Assembly (NCBI RefSeq): GCF_029814175.1
Contig: NZ_CP122313.1
Coordinates: 1-64,000 of the forward strand
Origin: Halospeciosus flavus
Lineage (GTDB): Archaea; Halobacteriota; Halobacteria; Halobacteriales; Halobacteriaceae
DNA: 64,000 nt
Direction: 5' to 3'
Under the pieces are notes generated by a model that did not search any database, was not told the origin of the DNA, and saw nothing but the letters and a program-made list of their open reading frames with translations. A program made the translations under genes and the position numbers. Shown one piece after another: positions 25,728-34,850 of the stretch. The stretch's first letter is position 1. Every line of letters starts with the position of its first letter.

Positions 25728-26083
25728 GTGCTCTCCCGGAAGTTCTCCCAAAGCGAAGCGAAATTATCGGCGAGTTCATCACGTGTTTCGACGGAGAGTT
25801 CGAACTCACCGTCGGCGATTGAAACGTGGAACGCCTCGACCGTCGTCTCGAACAGCTGTTTGTGCTCTCCACCGGAGCCGATCGTCGAATGGACGGCAAT
25901 GAGATCATGGCTCCGTAATGTGGAGATGCGACGGTAAATGGTCGCCAGCGACGCGTCACAGACCTCGCTAAGATCCTTTGCCGTTCGTGGCTCCTCCTCA
26001 GCTGCAAGTAGAATCGTGCGTGAGTAGTCGTCCGCAAAGACTTCGAGGAGGGACGCGGACGGATTGCCCTCACGACTCTCCAT
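25724..26083 (-). CDS. ArsR-type winged-helix regulator
   Basis: Start at 26083 (MESREGNPSASLLEVFADD). The winged helix runs from SRTILLAAEEEPRTAKDLSE through VCDASLATIYRRISTLRSHD, with the single Cys in the turn before the recognition helix. The C-terminal part (FHVSIADGEFELSVETRDEL) is a small beta/helix domain. It is coupled to the membrane protein after it and is divergent from a CPIC membrane protein gene, so it may control the nearby redox genes. Confidence 0.78.
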   Translation of the reverse strand: MESREGNPSASLLEVFADDYSRTILLAAEEEPRTAKDLSEVCDASLATIYRRISTLRSHDLIAVHSTIGSGGEHKQLFETTVEAFHVSIADGEFELSVETRDELADNFASLWENFREST

Positions 26084-26248
26084 ATCTCTGCATTGTGAGG
26101 TGGGCGTAAAGATTCGGTGGTTCACCCGATCCAGGTTCGTAGGCTGAGATTTTCCCGTTCAGAGAGTCGTATCGTGGTACGAGGCTTTTTGCGAATAGTG
26201 CAAACAGACAGCGTCCTTTACAGCCCGGCAACCCGAGCGATAGTACTG

Positions 26249-26692
26249 ATGAGACGGTTTCAGAGACGGCATCTCAAAGCGGCAGTCATCAGCGTCGGGT
26301 CGTTTGTGCTGTTCGGGGTCGTCACTGGATTGATTCCCAATCCGGTCTACGTTCGGATGGTTCCCCGAACGCTGTTGGATTATCTCTTTCTCGCTCTCAC
26401 TGCTGGATTCCTGGGCTTCTACGTGTTACAGCGAACAACGGAGCAGCGTGGCGACGAAAAGACTGCAACTGCGGGTGCTGTTCTCGGATTTCTAGCGTTT
26501 GGGTGCCCGATCTGCAACGCGTTTTTGCTTGCCCTGTTTAGCAGTTCCGCGCTAATGACGTACTTCGACCCGCTCCGGCCGCTTCTGGGAGTCGTGAGTG
26601 TTGCGCTCTTCGCCGGGCTTCTGTACGTTCGCTCACAACGTCCGTGTGAGTCCTGTGAGGTAGAACCGAAGCAGACGACCACACATCAGTAG
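26249..26692 (+). CDS. Membrane protein with CPIC motif
   Basis: Start at 26249 (MRRFQRRHLKAAVISVG). Four or so membrane helices, with FGCPICNAFLLALFSSSALM placed at the start of helix three and a C-terminal cytosolic CESC. The CxxC pair at a membrane edge suggests a quinone or thiol redox role. The same architecture (GCASCG, then a small membrane helix pair) occurs in the gene at 27933-28482, so the two may be related. It forms a plus-strand pair with the next gene. Confidence 0.65.
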   Translation: MRRFQRRHLKAAVISVGSFVLFGVVTGLIPNPVYVRMVPRTLLDYLFLALTAGFLGFYVLQRTTEQRGDEKTATAGAVLGFLAFGCPICNAFLLALFSSSALMTYFDPLRPLLGVVSVALFAGLLYVRSQRPCESCEVEPKQTTTHQ

Positions 26693-26701
26693 ACCAGTCA
26701 A

Positions 26702-26962
26702 ATGCCAGACACTCAAACAGAAACAACCGACGAGACGGGTTCACGGCGCCGCTGGTCACTGCTCGGACTCGGTGGTGCACTGAGTCTCTGTTGTCTCTTT
26801 GCCGCTCCGGCCGCGACAGGCGCTGCCGGAGCTACCGCTGCTGGTGGTGCAACGGCGGCCCTCGGAGGCGGACTCATCCGGATACTAGTGGCGGCACTAA
26901 CAGTTGGGGTTCTCGGCTTTGTATACCGATTTCGGTCAGACTCTAAATCCTGCGAAACGTGA
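26702..26962 (+). CDS. Small membrane protein
   Basis: An 86-aa protein: polar N-terminus, then LGGALSLCCLFAAPAATGA as first membrane helix with a Cys-Cys pair, a Gly/Ala-rich turn, a second helix and a short tail ending SDSKSCET. The general shape resembles short mercury- or thiol-related membrane proteins, but I cannot assign it. It follows the CPIC protein by 10 bp and converges on ccdA. Confidence 0.55.
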   Translation: MPDTQTETTDETGSRRRWSLLGLGGALSLCCLFAAPAATGAAGATAAGGATAALGGGLIRILVAALTVGVLGFVYRFRSDSKSCET

Positions 26963-26996
26963 GTCCTCTGACGAGGATGAGTCACTACTGTCCGGT

Positions 26997-27929
26997 CTAT
27001 CCGAACATCGCCCCGCCAGGGAGATACCCGAACGACCGGAGCGAATACCACGTCACGTAGACGCCGATCACGACGAAGGCCAGACTGCCAGCGTAGCGAG
27101 CGGACTGTCCGTATCTACCAAGCGAGAGTGAACCCCCCGTAACGCGTGCGACAACACTGACACCGAGAATCAGCGTTCCCATACCCGCTCCGAATGAGCC
27201 AAACACGGCAAGTCCCTCGACCAGCCCTTCCGTCGTGAACGATGTGAGAATCATCCCCAGAAAGATCGGCAAATTACACGCTAAACTACCAACACCGTAC
27301 ACGATACCGAACACAAAGAAGGCTGGAATCGTTGCTGAATCTCGCTCAGGGAGGCGAACCGACTGCAGCGGAGACAGATTGTAGAAGTACATGATACCGA
27401 TACCGATCAAGAGCGGCCCAACGAGGAGTTCCATCGACACGAGATACGGTTCGATCCACTGGCCGAGGAGAAGCACGACACCGCCAATAAGCAGATAGAC
27501 GGTGACCACGCCGGCCGTCACGAACCCGCCGACGCGAAGTCCATCGACCACTGCACGTCGACCGAGTCCCAAGAGCATGAGGAGTGTGCCGACGACGACA
27601 ACGGCGACTGGGGGATAGTAACTCCCTGTTCCGAGTTTCGCGAGTGGGACGATCAGCTCATAGCCGGGGAGCAAAACCCGAATACCGGCAACCGACATGT
27701 AGAAGAGCGGAATCGCCCCGACGAGAAACACCAGAATGCCATTAACCAGGAATGCTGTCCGGACAGGACCAGACGCGTCCGATTGGTCTGCTCGCACTGC
27801 ATCTTCGCCTTGTGTATAAAAATACGAGAGGTACGCAGGGAGGAGCCCAACACTACAGGGGGCAAAGAACATCAAGACACCCGCAGCGTATGCCGCCACA
27901 AGTATCGATGATGAAGCAAACAGCGCCAT
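26997..27929 (-). CDS. ccdA: CcdA/DsbD-like thiol-disulfide transmembrane protein
   Basis: A 310-aa membrane protein with about eight helices. The CcdA cysteines are in FFAPCSVGLLPAYLSYF near the first helix and SLACNLPIFLGM in the middle. CcdA carries reducing power from cytosolic thioredoxin across the membrane to external thiol proteins. It sits downstream of a DsbA-like exported protein and a GCxxC membrane protein, all on the minus strand with short gaps, and may keep those proteins reduced. Confidence 0.88.
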   Translation of the reverse strand: MALFASSSILVAAYAAGVLMFFAPCSVGLLPAYLSYFYTQGEDAVRADQSDASGPVRTAFLVNGILVFLVGAIPLFYMSVAGIRVLLPGYELIVPLAKLGTGSYYPPVAVVVVGTLLMLLGLGRRAVVDGLRVGGFVTAGVVTVYLLIGGVVLLLGQWIEPYLVSMELLVGPLLIGIGIMYFYNLSPLQSVRLPERDSATIPAFFVFGIVYGVGSLACNLPIFLGMILTSFTTEGLVEGLAVFGSFGAGMGTLILGVSVVARVTGGSLSLGRYGQSARYAGSLAFVVIGVYVTWYSLRSFGYLPGGAMFG

Positions 27930-27932
27930 CGG

Positions 27933-28482
27933 TCACTCACCCTCGGTAACCAAGTCGATCGTACAGTAGCGTGGGTCGCCAGCACGAGCGAGGTACCCAA
28001 TCAGAAGCGCGAGGCCCCCAACACGGAGCAGGTTCCCGTGAAACGGCATCGCTGCTAATGCACCAGCGAACCCCATGAGGCCGAGAACACCCGCGCCACA
28101 GCTCGCACAGCCGGATGCGAGCAGGCCGGGAATCGCACTCGACAACCCTCTGGATCCTGAGAGTCCGACCTGAGCTACTCGACCAGCTACGTTCGTGACC
28201 GCGACGCCAGTTAAGATTGCATACCCAACAATCAGCCCGAGGCCGATGGCTCCAATTGTCGCGTACGTGTTCGCAGTGAGCGCCACGAGTGCAGTATCGA
28301 GATACCCGAAGTCGGCACCGAGCATCTGCATCGAGTACTCCGGGAATGAACTCAAAATTAGAAGGACGTAGGTTGCGACGGAGACCCCGACGAACAGGAG
28401 TCCCCGTATCGTAGACGTCAGCGGATAGGCCAGTGCTGCCAGAAGCTTGTTCGGTGTGGTGTTCGAGACGCAGGGCGATCAT
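27933..28482 (-). pseudogene. Membrane protein with CASC motif, frameshifted at its start
   Basis: The clear part (from about 28430) has a first helix (LLFVGVSVATYVLLIL), two more helices, then LLASGCASCGAGVLGLMGF at a membrane edge and a final helix. ATG 28482 overlaps the DsbA-like stop as ATGA but reads a different frame; a one-base change near 28445 joins MIALRLEHHTEQ to KLLAALAYPLTS. The cysteine pair and helix layout resemble the CPIC protein at 26249. It lies between the DsbA-like protein and CcdA and is probably a redox partner of one of them. Confidence 0.65.
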
Positions 28483-29222
28483 GCGTTCTGCACCCGTGTG
28501 ATTGCTTCGTCGAATCGGTCGTATGGCTGTGCCCCGACGAGTTTGCCAGCGGTATCTACATCGCGATTGTAGAGAATGAACGCAGGCGTCCCACGGATCC
28601 CGAACTGTGCCGCCTGGCTCATATCCTTGTTAATCGACGCCTCAATCTCGCTTCGGTGGGTCTGCATACACGAATCGACAGCACTTGCATCGACACCGTC
28701 GACGCCTTGAGTGATCTCCAGGAGATTTGCTTTCGACGCCCATCCCGAGTTCTTTGAGCCCTGCTTGTCAAAGAGCGTCGAATGCCACCGCCAATACGCC
28801 TCGGGGGTGTCCTCTCTCACCTGCCGCCAGACACAGCGATCCATCACCGCCGCGGTCATCGACGCTTTGCCCATATAGGGAAACTCGATGAAGACGACCC
28901 GAACGGTGCCCGATTGGACGTGGTTCCGGATTATCTTCGGAAGCGTATTCTGCTCGAAGCGACGGCAGAAGGGGCACTGGTAGTCACTCCAGTAGTACAT
29001 ATCGATAGGGGCGTCTAATGGCCCCATGATCGGATGGCCCTGCAGGTCAATTTCAAACCCGGTCGTTTTCGAACTGGTATGGAACGGGGCCGCAGTCGGA
29101 ACTTTCGAATCCTGGCTTGCGTCTAGCCTCGAAGCCCCGTAGACGATGCCACCACCTGCGAGGATTGTTCCGATACCGCCAAGAACCGCACGCCGTCGTG
29201 AGATCGAAGACGGAATATCCAT
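28479..29222 (-). CDS. Exported DsbA-like thiol oxidoreductase (thioredoxin fold)
   Basis: A 247-aa protein with a twin-arginine signal (SSISRRRAVLGGIGTILAGG), then a DsbA/Fn3-type thioredoxin domain: MYYWSDYQCPFCRRFEQNTL carries the CPFC active site, the inserted helical domain follows, and GIRGTPAFILY supplies the cis-Pro loop. It is probably anchored outside the membrane and forms or isomerises disulfides. It is the first gene of an operon with the CASC membrane protein and CcdA. Confidence 0.88.
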   Translation of the reverse strand: MDIPSSISRRRAVLGGIGTILAGGGIVYGASRLDASQDSKVPTAAPFHTSSKTTGFEIDLQGHPIMGPLDAPIDMYYWSDYQCPFCRRFEQNTLPKIIRNHVQSGTVRVVFIEFPYMGKASMTAAVMDRCVWRQVREDTPEAYWRWHSTLFDKQGSKNSGWASKANLLEITQGVDGVDASAVDSCMQTHRSEIEASINKDMSQAAQFGIRGTPAFILYNRDVDTAGKLVGAQPYDRFDEAITRVQNA

Positions 29223-29408
29223 ACTTGGATTGCGCCCTCGTCATATATGGTTGAAATGGCGATTCACAGGGTCTGCAAAAATGCGCCCAGTGCGGATAGT
29301 GGGCAGCACGCTACAAGGGATTGCAATTAGAAGAAGTCCACTCGGTTTTGAAGAACACCAGTTGGAGTCTCCCCATTAAAGTAGTCAGTACAATGTATCT
29401 ATGGGCGG

Positions 29409-30657
29409 CTACTGATCTATCTGGAACTGCCACGCAGTCGGAAGCTGTGCGTAGACGACCGCGTTGTCGACGAGCACGTCGACGGGGACGTATTCGTCGG
29501 GCGCGTGGACGGTGTCGGTTCCGAGCGCGAACTCGACAGTCGACACCCCCGCGTTTCGGAGGGTCTTGGCGTCCCCGCCGCCCGTGGCACTCCGCCGGAA
29601 GACACGCTCGCCCGTAACGTCCGCCGCCGTCGACGCGACAGCTTCGACGAGCGGACTGCCGGGAGGTTCGGCGGTCCCGACGCTCCACGAGACGTCGGCT
29701 ATCGTGATACCCTCGCAGTCGGCAACACACTCCCGAATCCCCGCGAGCACGTCGGGCGTGTGGACACCCGCTGTCAACCGTACGTCGATTTCGGCGCGAG
29801 CGGACTGTGGGACGCTGTTAATCGCGTCGCCCCCCTCAAGGATGCCGAGATTGATCGAGGGATACTGGAACAGATCGCGAGCGACGTCTTCGCCCATCGA
29901 CGGGCTGTAGTATTCGATGGACTCTTCGACGATCGGCTCCACGTCAGGGTCAATATCGAGTCGCTGGGTGCCGAACCGTTCGCGTAAGGTCTCCACGGCA
30001 TTGTAGAGTCGGTCAATTGCGTTGACGCCGAGTACTGGCCGGGAGCCATGGGCACCCTCACCGCTGGCTTCGAGCGTCAGCCAGATACTGCCCCGGTCCG
30101 CGACCGTGACGGAGTGCCGGCCCTTCTCACAGGTCGGCTCCCCGATGACGCAGGCATCCGCGTTGAGATCCCCATTCTTCAGCAGCGCGGGCAGGCCCGC
30201 ATCGCCGCCCACCTCCTCGTCGCTCACGAACGCAAACAGAAGGTCGACAGGTGGCTCAGTGTCGGTGGCTGCGAAGGCTTGAATCGTGAACAGCATCGAC
30301 GCCACAGCGCCCTTCATGTCGGTTGCGCCGCGGCCGTAGACGCGGTCGTCCACACGTTCGCCTGGGGTCGTGTGCCCACGCCTCGTCGTCGAATGGAACG
30401 GTATCGAGGTGGCCGTTGTATAGGAGCGTGCGGTCCGACTCACCGGGAACCCGAACGAGCAGGTTCGGCTTCGCCGGATCGACCGCGAACTGCTCGACGT
30501 CGACGGGAAGCGGGTCGAGGAACTCCTCGATCTTGGCAACGATTTCGCGCGTATCGCCAGGTGGGTTGGCCGTATCGATTACGAGGAGATCCAGACCGAG
30601 CGCGACCAGTTCCTCGCGGTGGGTGTGCACGTACTCGGCGAGAATCCCCTCATTCAT
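29409..30657 (-). pseudogene. M20-family metallopeptidase (ArgE/DapE-like), frameshifted
   Basis: From MNEGILAEYVHTHREE at 30657 the two-zinc peptidase motifs follow: YNGHLDTVPFDD, then after a frame break GRGATDMKGAVA, FVSDEEVGGDAG and VIGEPTCEKG. The dimerisation domain and the terminal histidine in TDTVHAPDEY close the 415-aa protein. The break is at about 30361-30375 beside a CCCC run, and one base restores AHDPxGERVDD. Metal ligands are all present. It probably deacylates an amino acid or peptide. It overlaps the upstream gene as ATGA and belongs to an operon led by a thioredoxin. Confidence 0.85.
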
Positions 30658-31076
30658 CGCTCTGAAACCGCGGCTTCGACCGTTTGGATGACTTCGTACG
30701 GGTCGTGCTCCGTATCGTTTCGAAGGGCGACAACGAGACCTGTGGTCTCCGTGACCGGCACCACGACTGTAACCACATCCTCGTAGACGCGAGCAGTCGC
30801 GCGTAACGACTGCCCGTGGTGGTTTTCGTACGCTGGAATACCGATCCCCTCCAGTTGAACGTTCTCCAGAATCGCGGTGACGTCCGCCGTCGTGTACTGG
30901 GCGGACGCAGCGCCGTCCCGGTACGGGACGCTGTACTCGCCGTTCTCGTAGGCAGCAATACCGACCAGTGACTCACCGACGGTGTCGGTCAACGGCGATT
31001 CAAGTCTTCGCGCCACGTCGGAGATCGACTGAGTACTGGCGGTCTGCTGGTCTGATGACGAGTGATTGTCGGCCAT
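30654..31076 (-). CDS. Hypothetical protein, DUF7522-like
   Basis: A 140-aa acidic protein. After a disordered Ser/Gln-rich start, GIAAYENGEYSVPYRDGAAS, ENHHGQSLRATARVYEDVVT and GLVVALRNDTEHDPYEVIQT share the strand pattern of the protein at 20908-21276. No catalytic motif. It lies between a thioredoxin and an M20 peptidase in one minus-strand operon, with ATGA coupling to the peptidase. Confidence 0.55.
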   Translation of the reverse strand: MADNHSSSDQQTASTQSISDVARRLESPLTDTVGESLVGIAAYENGEYSVPYRDGAASAQYTTADVTAILENVQLEGIGIPAYENHHGQSLRATARVYEDVVTVVVPVTETTGLVVALRNDTEHDPYEVIQTVEAAVSER

Positions 31077-31086
31077 AGTGGGGTGG

Positions 31087-31500
31087 TTATGTGTGGTTCT
31101 CGATAACGGTGCGAAGCCGTGATTCGTCTTGCATTCCGATCAGCCGCTCGACCGGCTGCTCGTCCGCGAACAGGACTAGCGTGGGGACGCTTTGAACGCC
31201 GTACTCGGCGGCGAGCTGTTGGTTCGCGTCAATATCGACCTTTGCGACCGTCGCGTCGGTGTCGGCGGCGATAGTCTCGACGACTGGTTCGAGCATCTGG
31301 CACGGCCCACACCAGTCCGCGTAGAAGTCCACGAGCACGACGTCGTGCTCGTCGACAGTTTCAGCCAACGCGGCCTGTCCGTTGATCTGGATCGGCGTCA
31401 TTGGAGTCTGCGTGGTGGCTTCGGTCGTCTGCGCTGACTCGGCTCTGTCACGAAGCTCTTCCAGTTTCCGCTGTCGAATCTCCTCTAAATTCTCCGCCAT
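31087..31500 (-). CDS. Thioredoxin with N-terminal coiled-coil extension
   Basis: Start at 31500 (MAENLEEIRQRKLEELRDRA), which puts an acidic coiled-coil segment of about 30 residues before a standard thioredoxin domain: DFYADWCGPCQMLEPVVETI and VQSVPTLVLF. The extension is common in haloarchaeal thioredoxins and may mediate binding. The domain is nearly identical in places to the trxA at 23245, suggesting duplication. It leads the operon with the DUF7522-like and M20 genes and has a clear ACAATACTGT element 49 bp upstream. Confidence 0.9.
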   Translation of the reverse strand: MAENLEEIRQRKLEELRDRAESAQTTEATTQTPMTPIQINGQAALAETVDEHDVVLVDFYADWCGPCQMLEPVVETIAADTDATVAKVDIDANQQLAAEYGVQSVPTLVLFADEQPVERLIGMQDESRLRTVIENHT

Positions 31501-31548
31501 GCTGTGGTTCTTCGACACGCGACGCTTTAGTTGTTTTGTACGAATGTC

Positions 31549-31558
31549 ACAATACTGT
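31549..31558 (-). promoter_or_regulatory. ACAATACTGT element upstream of the thioredoxin operon
   Basis: An imperfect dyad, ACAATACTGT (sense ACAGTATTGT), 49 bp before the thioredoxin start at 31500. Identical decamers occur at 37634 and 38847 at 51 and 44 bp from their starts. Confidence 0.55.
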
Positions 31559-31615
31559 ACTGGCGCACGGGTTCGACGTGATGCCTCGGGAAGTCAGTGA
31601 GCGAGCTGTACCTAG

Positions 31616-32875
31616 TCACTCCGGAGCGGGCGGTTCGTGCGTCCCGAACTCGGGGTGGGTTTCCTTCATCCAGACGTACACGATCGCTCCTGAGACGAAC
31701 ATCAACAGGGCTATTACGTAGAACGCGGCCTCGATGCTCAGCAACTCCATCGAGAGGCCGATGAGGATGGCGCCGACGCCGTAGCCGGTGTCCCGCCACA
31801 TCCGGTAGACGCCCATTCCGGTCGCACGCCACGTCGGGTGCGCGGCGTCTCCAGGCACTGTCATCAGGTTCGGGTAGAGCAACGCCATCCCGAGCCCCGA
31901 CACTCCGGAGAGTACAATCCACGGGAGGTACCCATTGACGAGGACCATCCCGAGGACGCCCGCGCCGGCGAGGAACATCCCGGCGAGGACTGGTGGTCGG
32001 CGTCCGATGCGGTCGGCGAGGCCGCCGGTCGCAATCTGGAGGAAGTACATCGCGCTGTGGACGGCGACAACGAATCCGACCGCCGCGATGCCGAGTCCCT
32101 GACTGGTGAGATACAGCGGGACGGCAAGCCAGAACAGCGTGTCGACGAACTTCTCGATGTGTCCCGCCTGGGCCGCGGCGAACAGTGTCTTGTCGCCGTA
32201 GGTCGCACGCTTCAGGACCTCGACGAACGGCAGGTTCGCGTCGTGGTGGTCGTCGTCCTCGACCTCCAACTCCGCGAGGTGGGCCGTCTCCTTGATCAGG
32301 AAGATCGAGATGAGGAACGCCAGCACGACGACAGCAGCGAGGAAGTAGAACGGCTCCGGCCGAAGGCTCGTCTGAGCGGCGATGACACCCGTCACCCAGG
32401 CGCCGACGGCGACGCCGGTGTACCCGAACGCTTCGTCGATACCGACCGCGAGGCCGCGCTGGTCGGGGCCCGCGATGTCGATTTTGGCGTTAATTGCCAT
32501 ACTCCAGGTCAACGCTTGGTTGATCCCCAGTAAGACGTTCCCGACAGTTATCCACGCCCAGCTCGGGGCGTAGATGAGGATGATGGGCAGCGGGAGTGCG
32601 GTCGCCCAGCCAAGGACGAGTACGGGCTTGCGGCCGTACTCGCCGCCCCATTTGCCGGCGTAGAGGTTCAGGAGGCCCTTGACAAAGCCGAAGGAGACGA
32701 CGAACGAGCCGATGACGAGCAGGGACTCGACGCCGAGGACGTCACGGCCCAGTACCGGGACGACAGCCCGTTCGGACCCAATAGTCAGTCCCGTGGCGAA
32801 CACCAACAGGACGTGGAGTGAGAACTGCCCGAGGTGCTCACGGATACCCTGTTTGAGGTCAGTTTCCGTACTCAT
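31616..32875 (-). CDS. Major facilitator superfamily transporter
   Basis: A 419-aa membrane protein with about twelve helices in two halves. The MFS signature between helices two and three reads KWGGEYGRKPVLVLG, and its echo in the second half reads GGLADRIGRRPPVLAG. The acidic loop with DDDHHDANLPF separates the halves. Substrate is unknown. It starts 3 bp after a rhodanese-MBL gene, so the two share an operon; export or import of a sulfur compound would fit but is a guess. Confidence 0.82.
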   Translation of the reverse strand: MSTETDLKQGIREHLGQFSLHVLLVFATGLTIGSERAVVPVLGRDVLGVESLLVIGSFVVSFGFVKGLLNLYAGKWGGEYGRKPVLVLGWATALPLPIILIYAPSWAWITVGNVLLGINQALTWSMAINAKIDIAGPDQRGLAVGIDEAFGYTGVAVGAWVTGVIAAQTSLRPEPFYFLAAVVVLAFLISIFLIKETAHLAELEVEDDDHHDANLPFVEVLKRATYGDKTLFAAAQAGHIEKFVDTLFWLAVPLYLTSQGLGIAAVGFVVAVHSAMYFLQIATGGLADRIGRRPPVLAGMFLAGAGVLGMVLVNGYLPWIVLSGVSGLGMALLYPNLMTVPGDAAHPTWRATGMGVYRMWRDTGYGVGAILIGLSMELLSIEAAFYVIALLMFVSGAIVYVWMKETHPEFGTHEPPAPE

Positions 32876-32878
32876 GGA

Positions 32879-33991
32879 TTACTCGGCGGCGCAGTTGTTG
32901 GGGCCCAGTTCCAGCTTGGCCAGTTCGTCGGCCGAGACCGATTCTTGTCCCACGTTCGTCCGCTTGACACGCTCGAAGTTCGGCGGATGGTCCGGAATGT
33001 CCGCTGCGAGTTCCTCGACGAATTCCTCCCGGTCGCGGCCCAGATCGTCGTTTTGGTCTTTGACTTCAGCAAGGGTCGCAGCGACTGGCGGTTCAGGGGA
33101 CCCAGGGTCGTGGGCCGGCAGGACGAGCGCGTCGTCCGGTCGATCGAGCAATCGTTGGAGACTCTCGTAGAGTGTTGCCGCGTTCCGTTCGACATCGGAA
33201 TCCTCGATGCCTGCTTCGACGCCAAGTTCGACGCGGCCCACACTCTCGTGGAAGAGTGTGTCGCCCGTGAGCAACGCCGCCCCCTCGATGTCGAAGGAGA
33301 CGCTTCCCTCACTGTGGCCTGGCGTGTGAATGACCTCGACGTCGGCCCGTCCGACCGGTACGGCCTGGCCGTCTTCGAGGGGTGTCGCGTCGAGCGCGAG
33401 CGCGTCTTTCGGGTGAAGGTAGTAGGATGTATTGTGTCGGTCGGCGAGCTCTGCGGCTCCGGAGACGTGGTCGGCGTGGGCGTGCGTGTCGAAGACGCCG
33501 ACGAGGGTGGCATCGTAATCGTCGAGGATCAGTTCGTACTCGTCGAGATAGTGCGACGGGTCGAAGACGGCGGCCTCCCCGTCCGAGACGAGAACGTGTG
33601 AAAGACAGCCCTTTCCCGGACGCGCGACCTGAACGAGCGTGCCATCGAGGTCGGCTGGTACTTCTGCGTGCCGATGGATGCGGCTCCACCCATTCATCCC
33701 ATCCATGAGCGTTACTGCGTTGTAGCCCAGTTCATTGAGGACCTCTGTCGCAGTCTGGGAGACGACACCTGCGGCACAGACCGTGACAATCCGCTCCTCA
33801 CGTGGAAGGTCGGAGAGGGCGTCTTTGGCCTGTTCGGGGTCGTCAGTGAGTTCGTCGTAGACGTCGACGTTGACACTCCCCGGGATATGCCAGTCCTCGA
33901 AGTCTGCTTCGTGGCGGATATCGACGACGAGAAGATTTTCGTCGCCGTCGTGTACCAGTTCGCTAACTTCGTTCGGCGGTAGTTCCTCCAT
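32879..33991 (-). CDS. Rhodanese-MBL fold fusion (persulfide dioxygenase/sulfurtransferase-like), copy 1
   Basis: A 370-aa fusion. Residues 1-100 form a rhodanese domain with the catalytic Cys in VTVCAAGVVSQTA. Residues 120-330 form a metallo-beta-lactamase domain with DTHAHADHVSGA, HTPGHSEGSVSF and the second metal Asp in LTGDTLF, as in ETHE1-type persulfide dioxygenases. The order (rhodanese first) is the reverse of several known fusions. It ends LELGPNNCAAE, a tail shared with two paralogues in this window. It probably handles glutathione-like or protein persulfides. It leads an operon with the MFS gene and diverges from an HTH_10 regulator. Confidence 0.85.
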   Translation of the reverse strand: MEELPPNEVSELVHDGDENLLVVDIRHEADFEDWHIPGSVNVDVYDELTDDPEQAKDALSDLPREERIVTVCAAGVVSQTATEVLNELGYNAVTLMDGMNGWSRIHRHAEVPADLDGTLVQVARPGKGCLSHVLVSDGEAAVFDPSHYLDEYELILDDYDATLVGVFDTHAHADHVSGAAELADRHNTSYYLHPKDALALDATPLEDGQAVPVGRADVEVIHTPGHSEGSVSFDIEGAALLTGDTLFHESVGRVELGVEAGIEDSDVERNAATLYESLQRLLDRPDDALVLPAHDPGSPEPPVAATLAEVKDQNDDLGRDREEFVEELAADIPDHPPNFERVKRTNVGQESVSADELAKLELGPNNCAAE

Positions 33992-34080
33992 CTGTGGTTC
34001 CGTGTAGCAGGGAGACCAGCAACAGGCTACTGCCGGACATGACCGGCACTGTTAATTTTGCCGAGGCCAAATGTGTTCGT

Positions 34081-34806
34081 ATGAGTCTGTACGAGGCGTC
34101 GATCCGGGTCAAACACGAGTGTCCGTACCGGTCGATATCGGAACGCTATCCGGACTTAACGATACGCGAGTGGCCGCTGAGCGACTGCCAAGTTCTCGAA
34201 ATCACAGCCGAGGAGACGCCCACCGACGAGTTAATCGATCAGCTCGGCACCGTGCTGCACGAGTCAGCGGACGAGGACGGGTATCACGTCGTTACGCAGT
34301 CCTGTCTCTGCTCGCTCGACGAATCGATTATCGACCGATTCGAGAAACATAATTGCCTGTATCAGTCCCCGACCATCTACCGACAGGGCTGGGAGCACTA
34401 CACGGTGATTGCGTTTGATGGAGAAGACATCCGGGCGCTGCTCGATGACTTGCGCTCTGATAGAGAGATCGAACTCCTCTCGAAAACCTCGATTTCAGAG
34501 AAACAGGTTCCGCACAGTATGTTGGCCCCGGTCGACCAGCTCTTCGAAAACCTCACAGACCGGCAGGTGGCAGCACTCCAGTTAGCGCTCGAAACGGGCT
34601 ACTACGAACAGCCACGGAAGACGTCGCTGCGTGACCTCGCCGAGCAGACGGCCGTCGCTCGGTCGACGTACGAGGAACACCTTCGAAAGGCGGAGAACAA
34701 ACTCCTCACGAACGCGGGTCAGTTCCTCCGGTTAGTCACTGCGACGACGACATCGAACCCGCTACAGGTCGAAACAACCCCGCAGGAAGAACAGGCCGCC
34801 GACTAA
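34081..34806 (+). CDS. Bacterio-opsin-activator type HTH_10 regulator
   Basis: Start at 34081 (MSLYEASIRVKHECPYRSIS). Residues 1-150 form the usual beta-rich sensory domain of this family, containing HECPY and SCLCSLDE cysteines. The C-terminal HTH_10 follows: LTDRQVAALQLALETGYYEQ then SLRDLAEQTAVARSTYEEHL. The gene lies between two rhodanese-MBL genes, divergent from copy 1, so it is a plausible direct regulator of that operon. Cysteines near the N-terminus might sense thiols or metals; this is untested. Confidence 0.85.
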   Translation: MSLYEASIRVKHECPYRSISERYPDLTIREWPLSDCQVLEITAEETPTDELIDQLGTVLHESADEDGYHVVTQSCLCSLDESIIDRFEKHNCLYQSPTIYRQGWEHYTVIAFDGEDIRALLDDLRSDREIELLSKTSISEKQVPHSMLAPVDQLFENLTDRQVAALQLALETGYYEQPRKTSLRDLAEQTAVARSTYEEHLRKAENKLLTNAGQFLRLVTATTTSNPLQVETTPQEEQAAD

Positions 34807-34850
34807 CCCGGCCGAGGAGTTGAGATGGTAGGTTTCAGGTTCTCGTCTGC

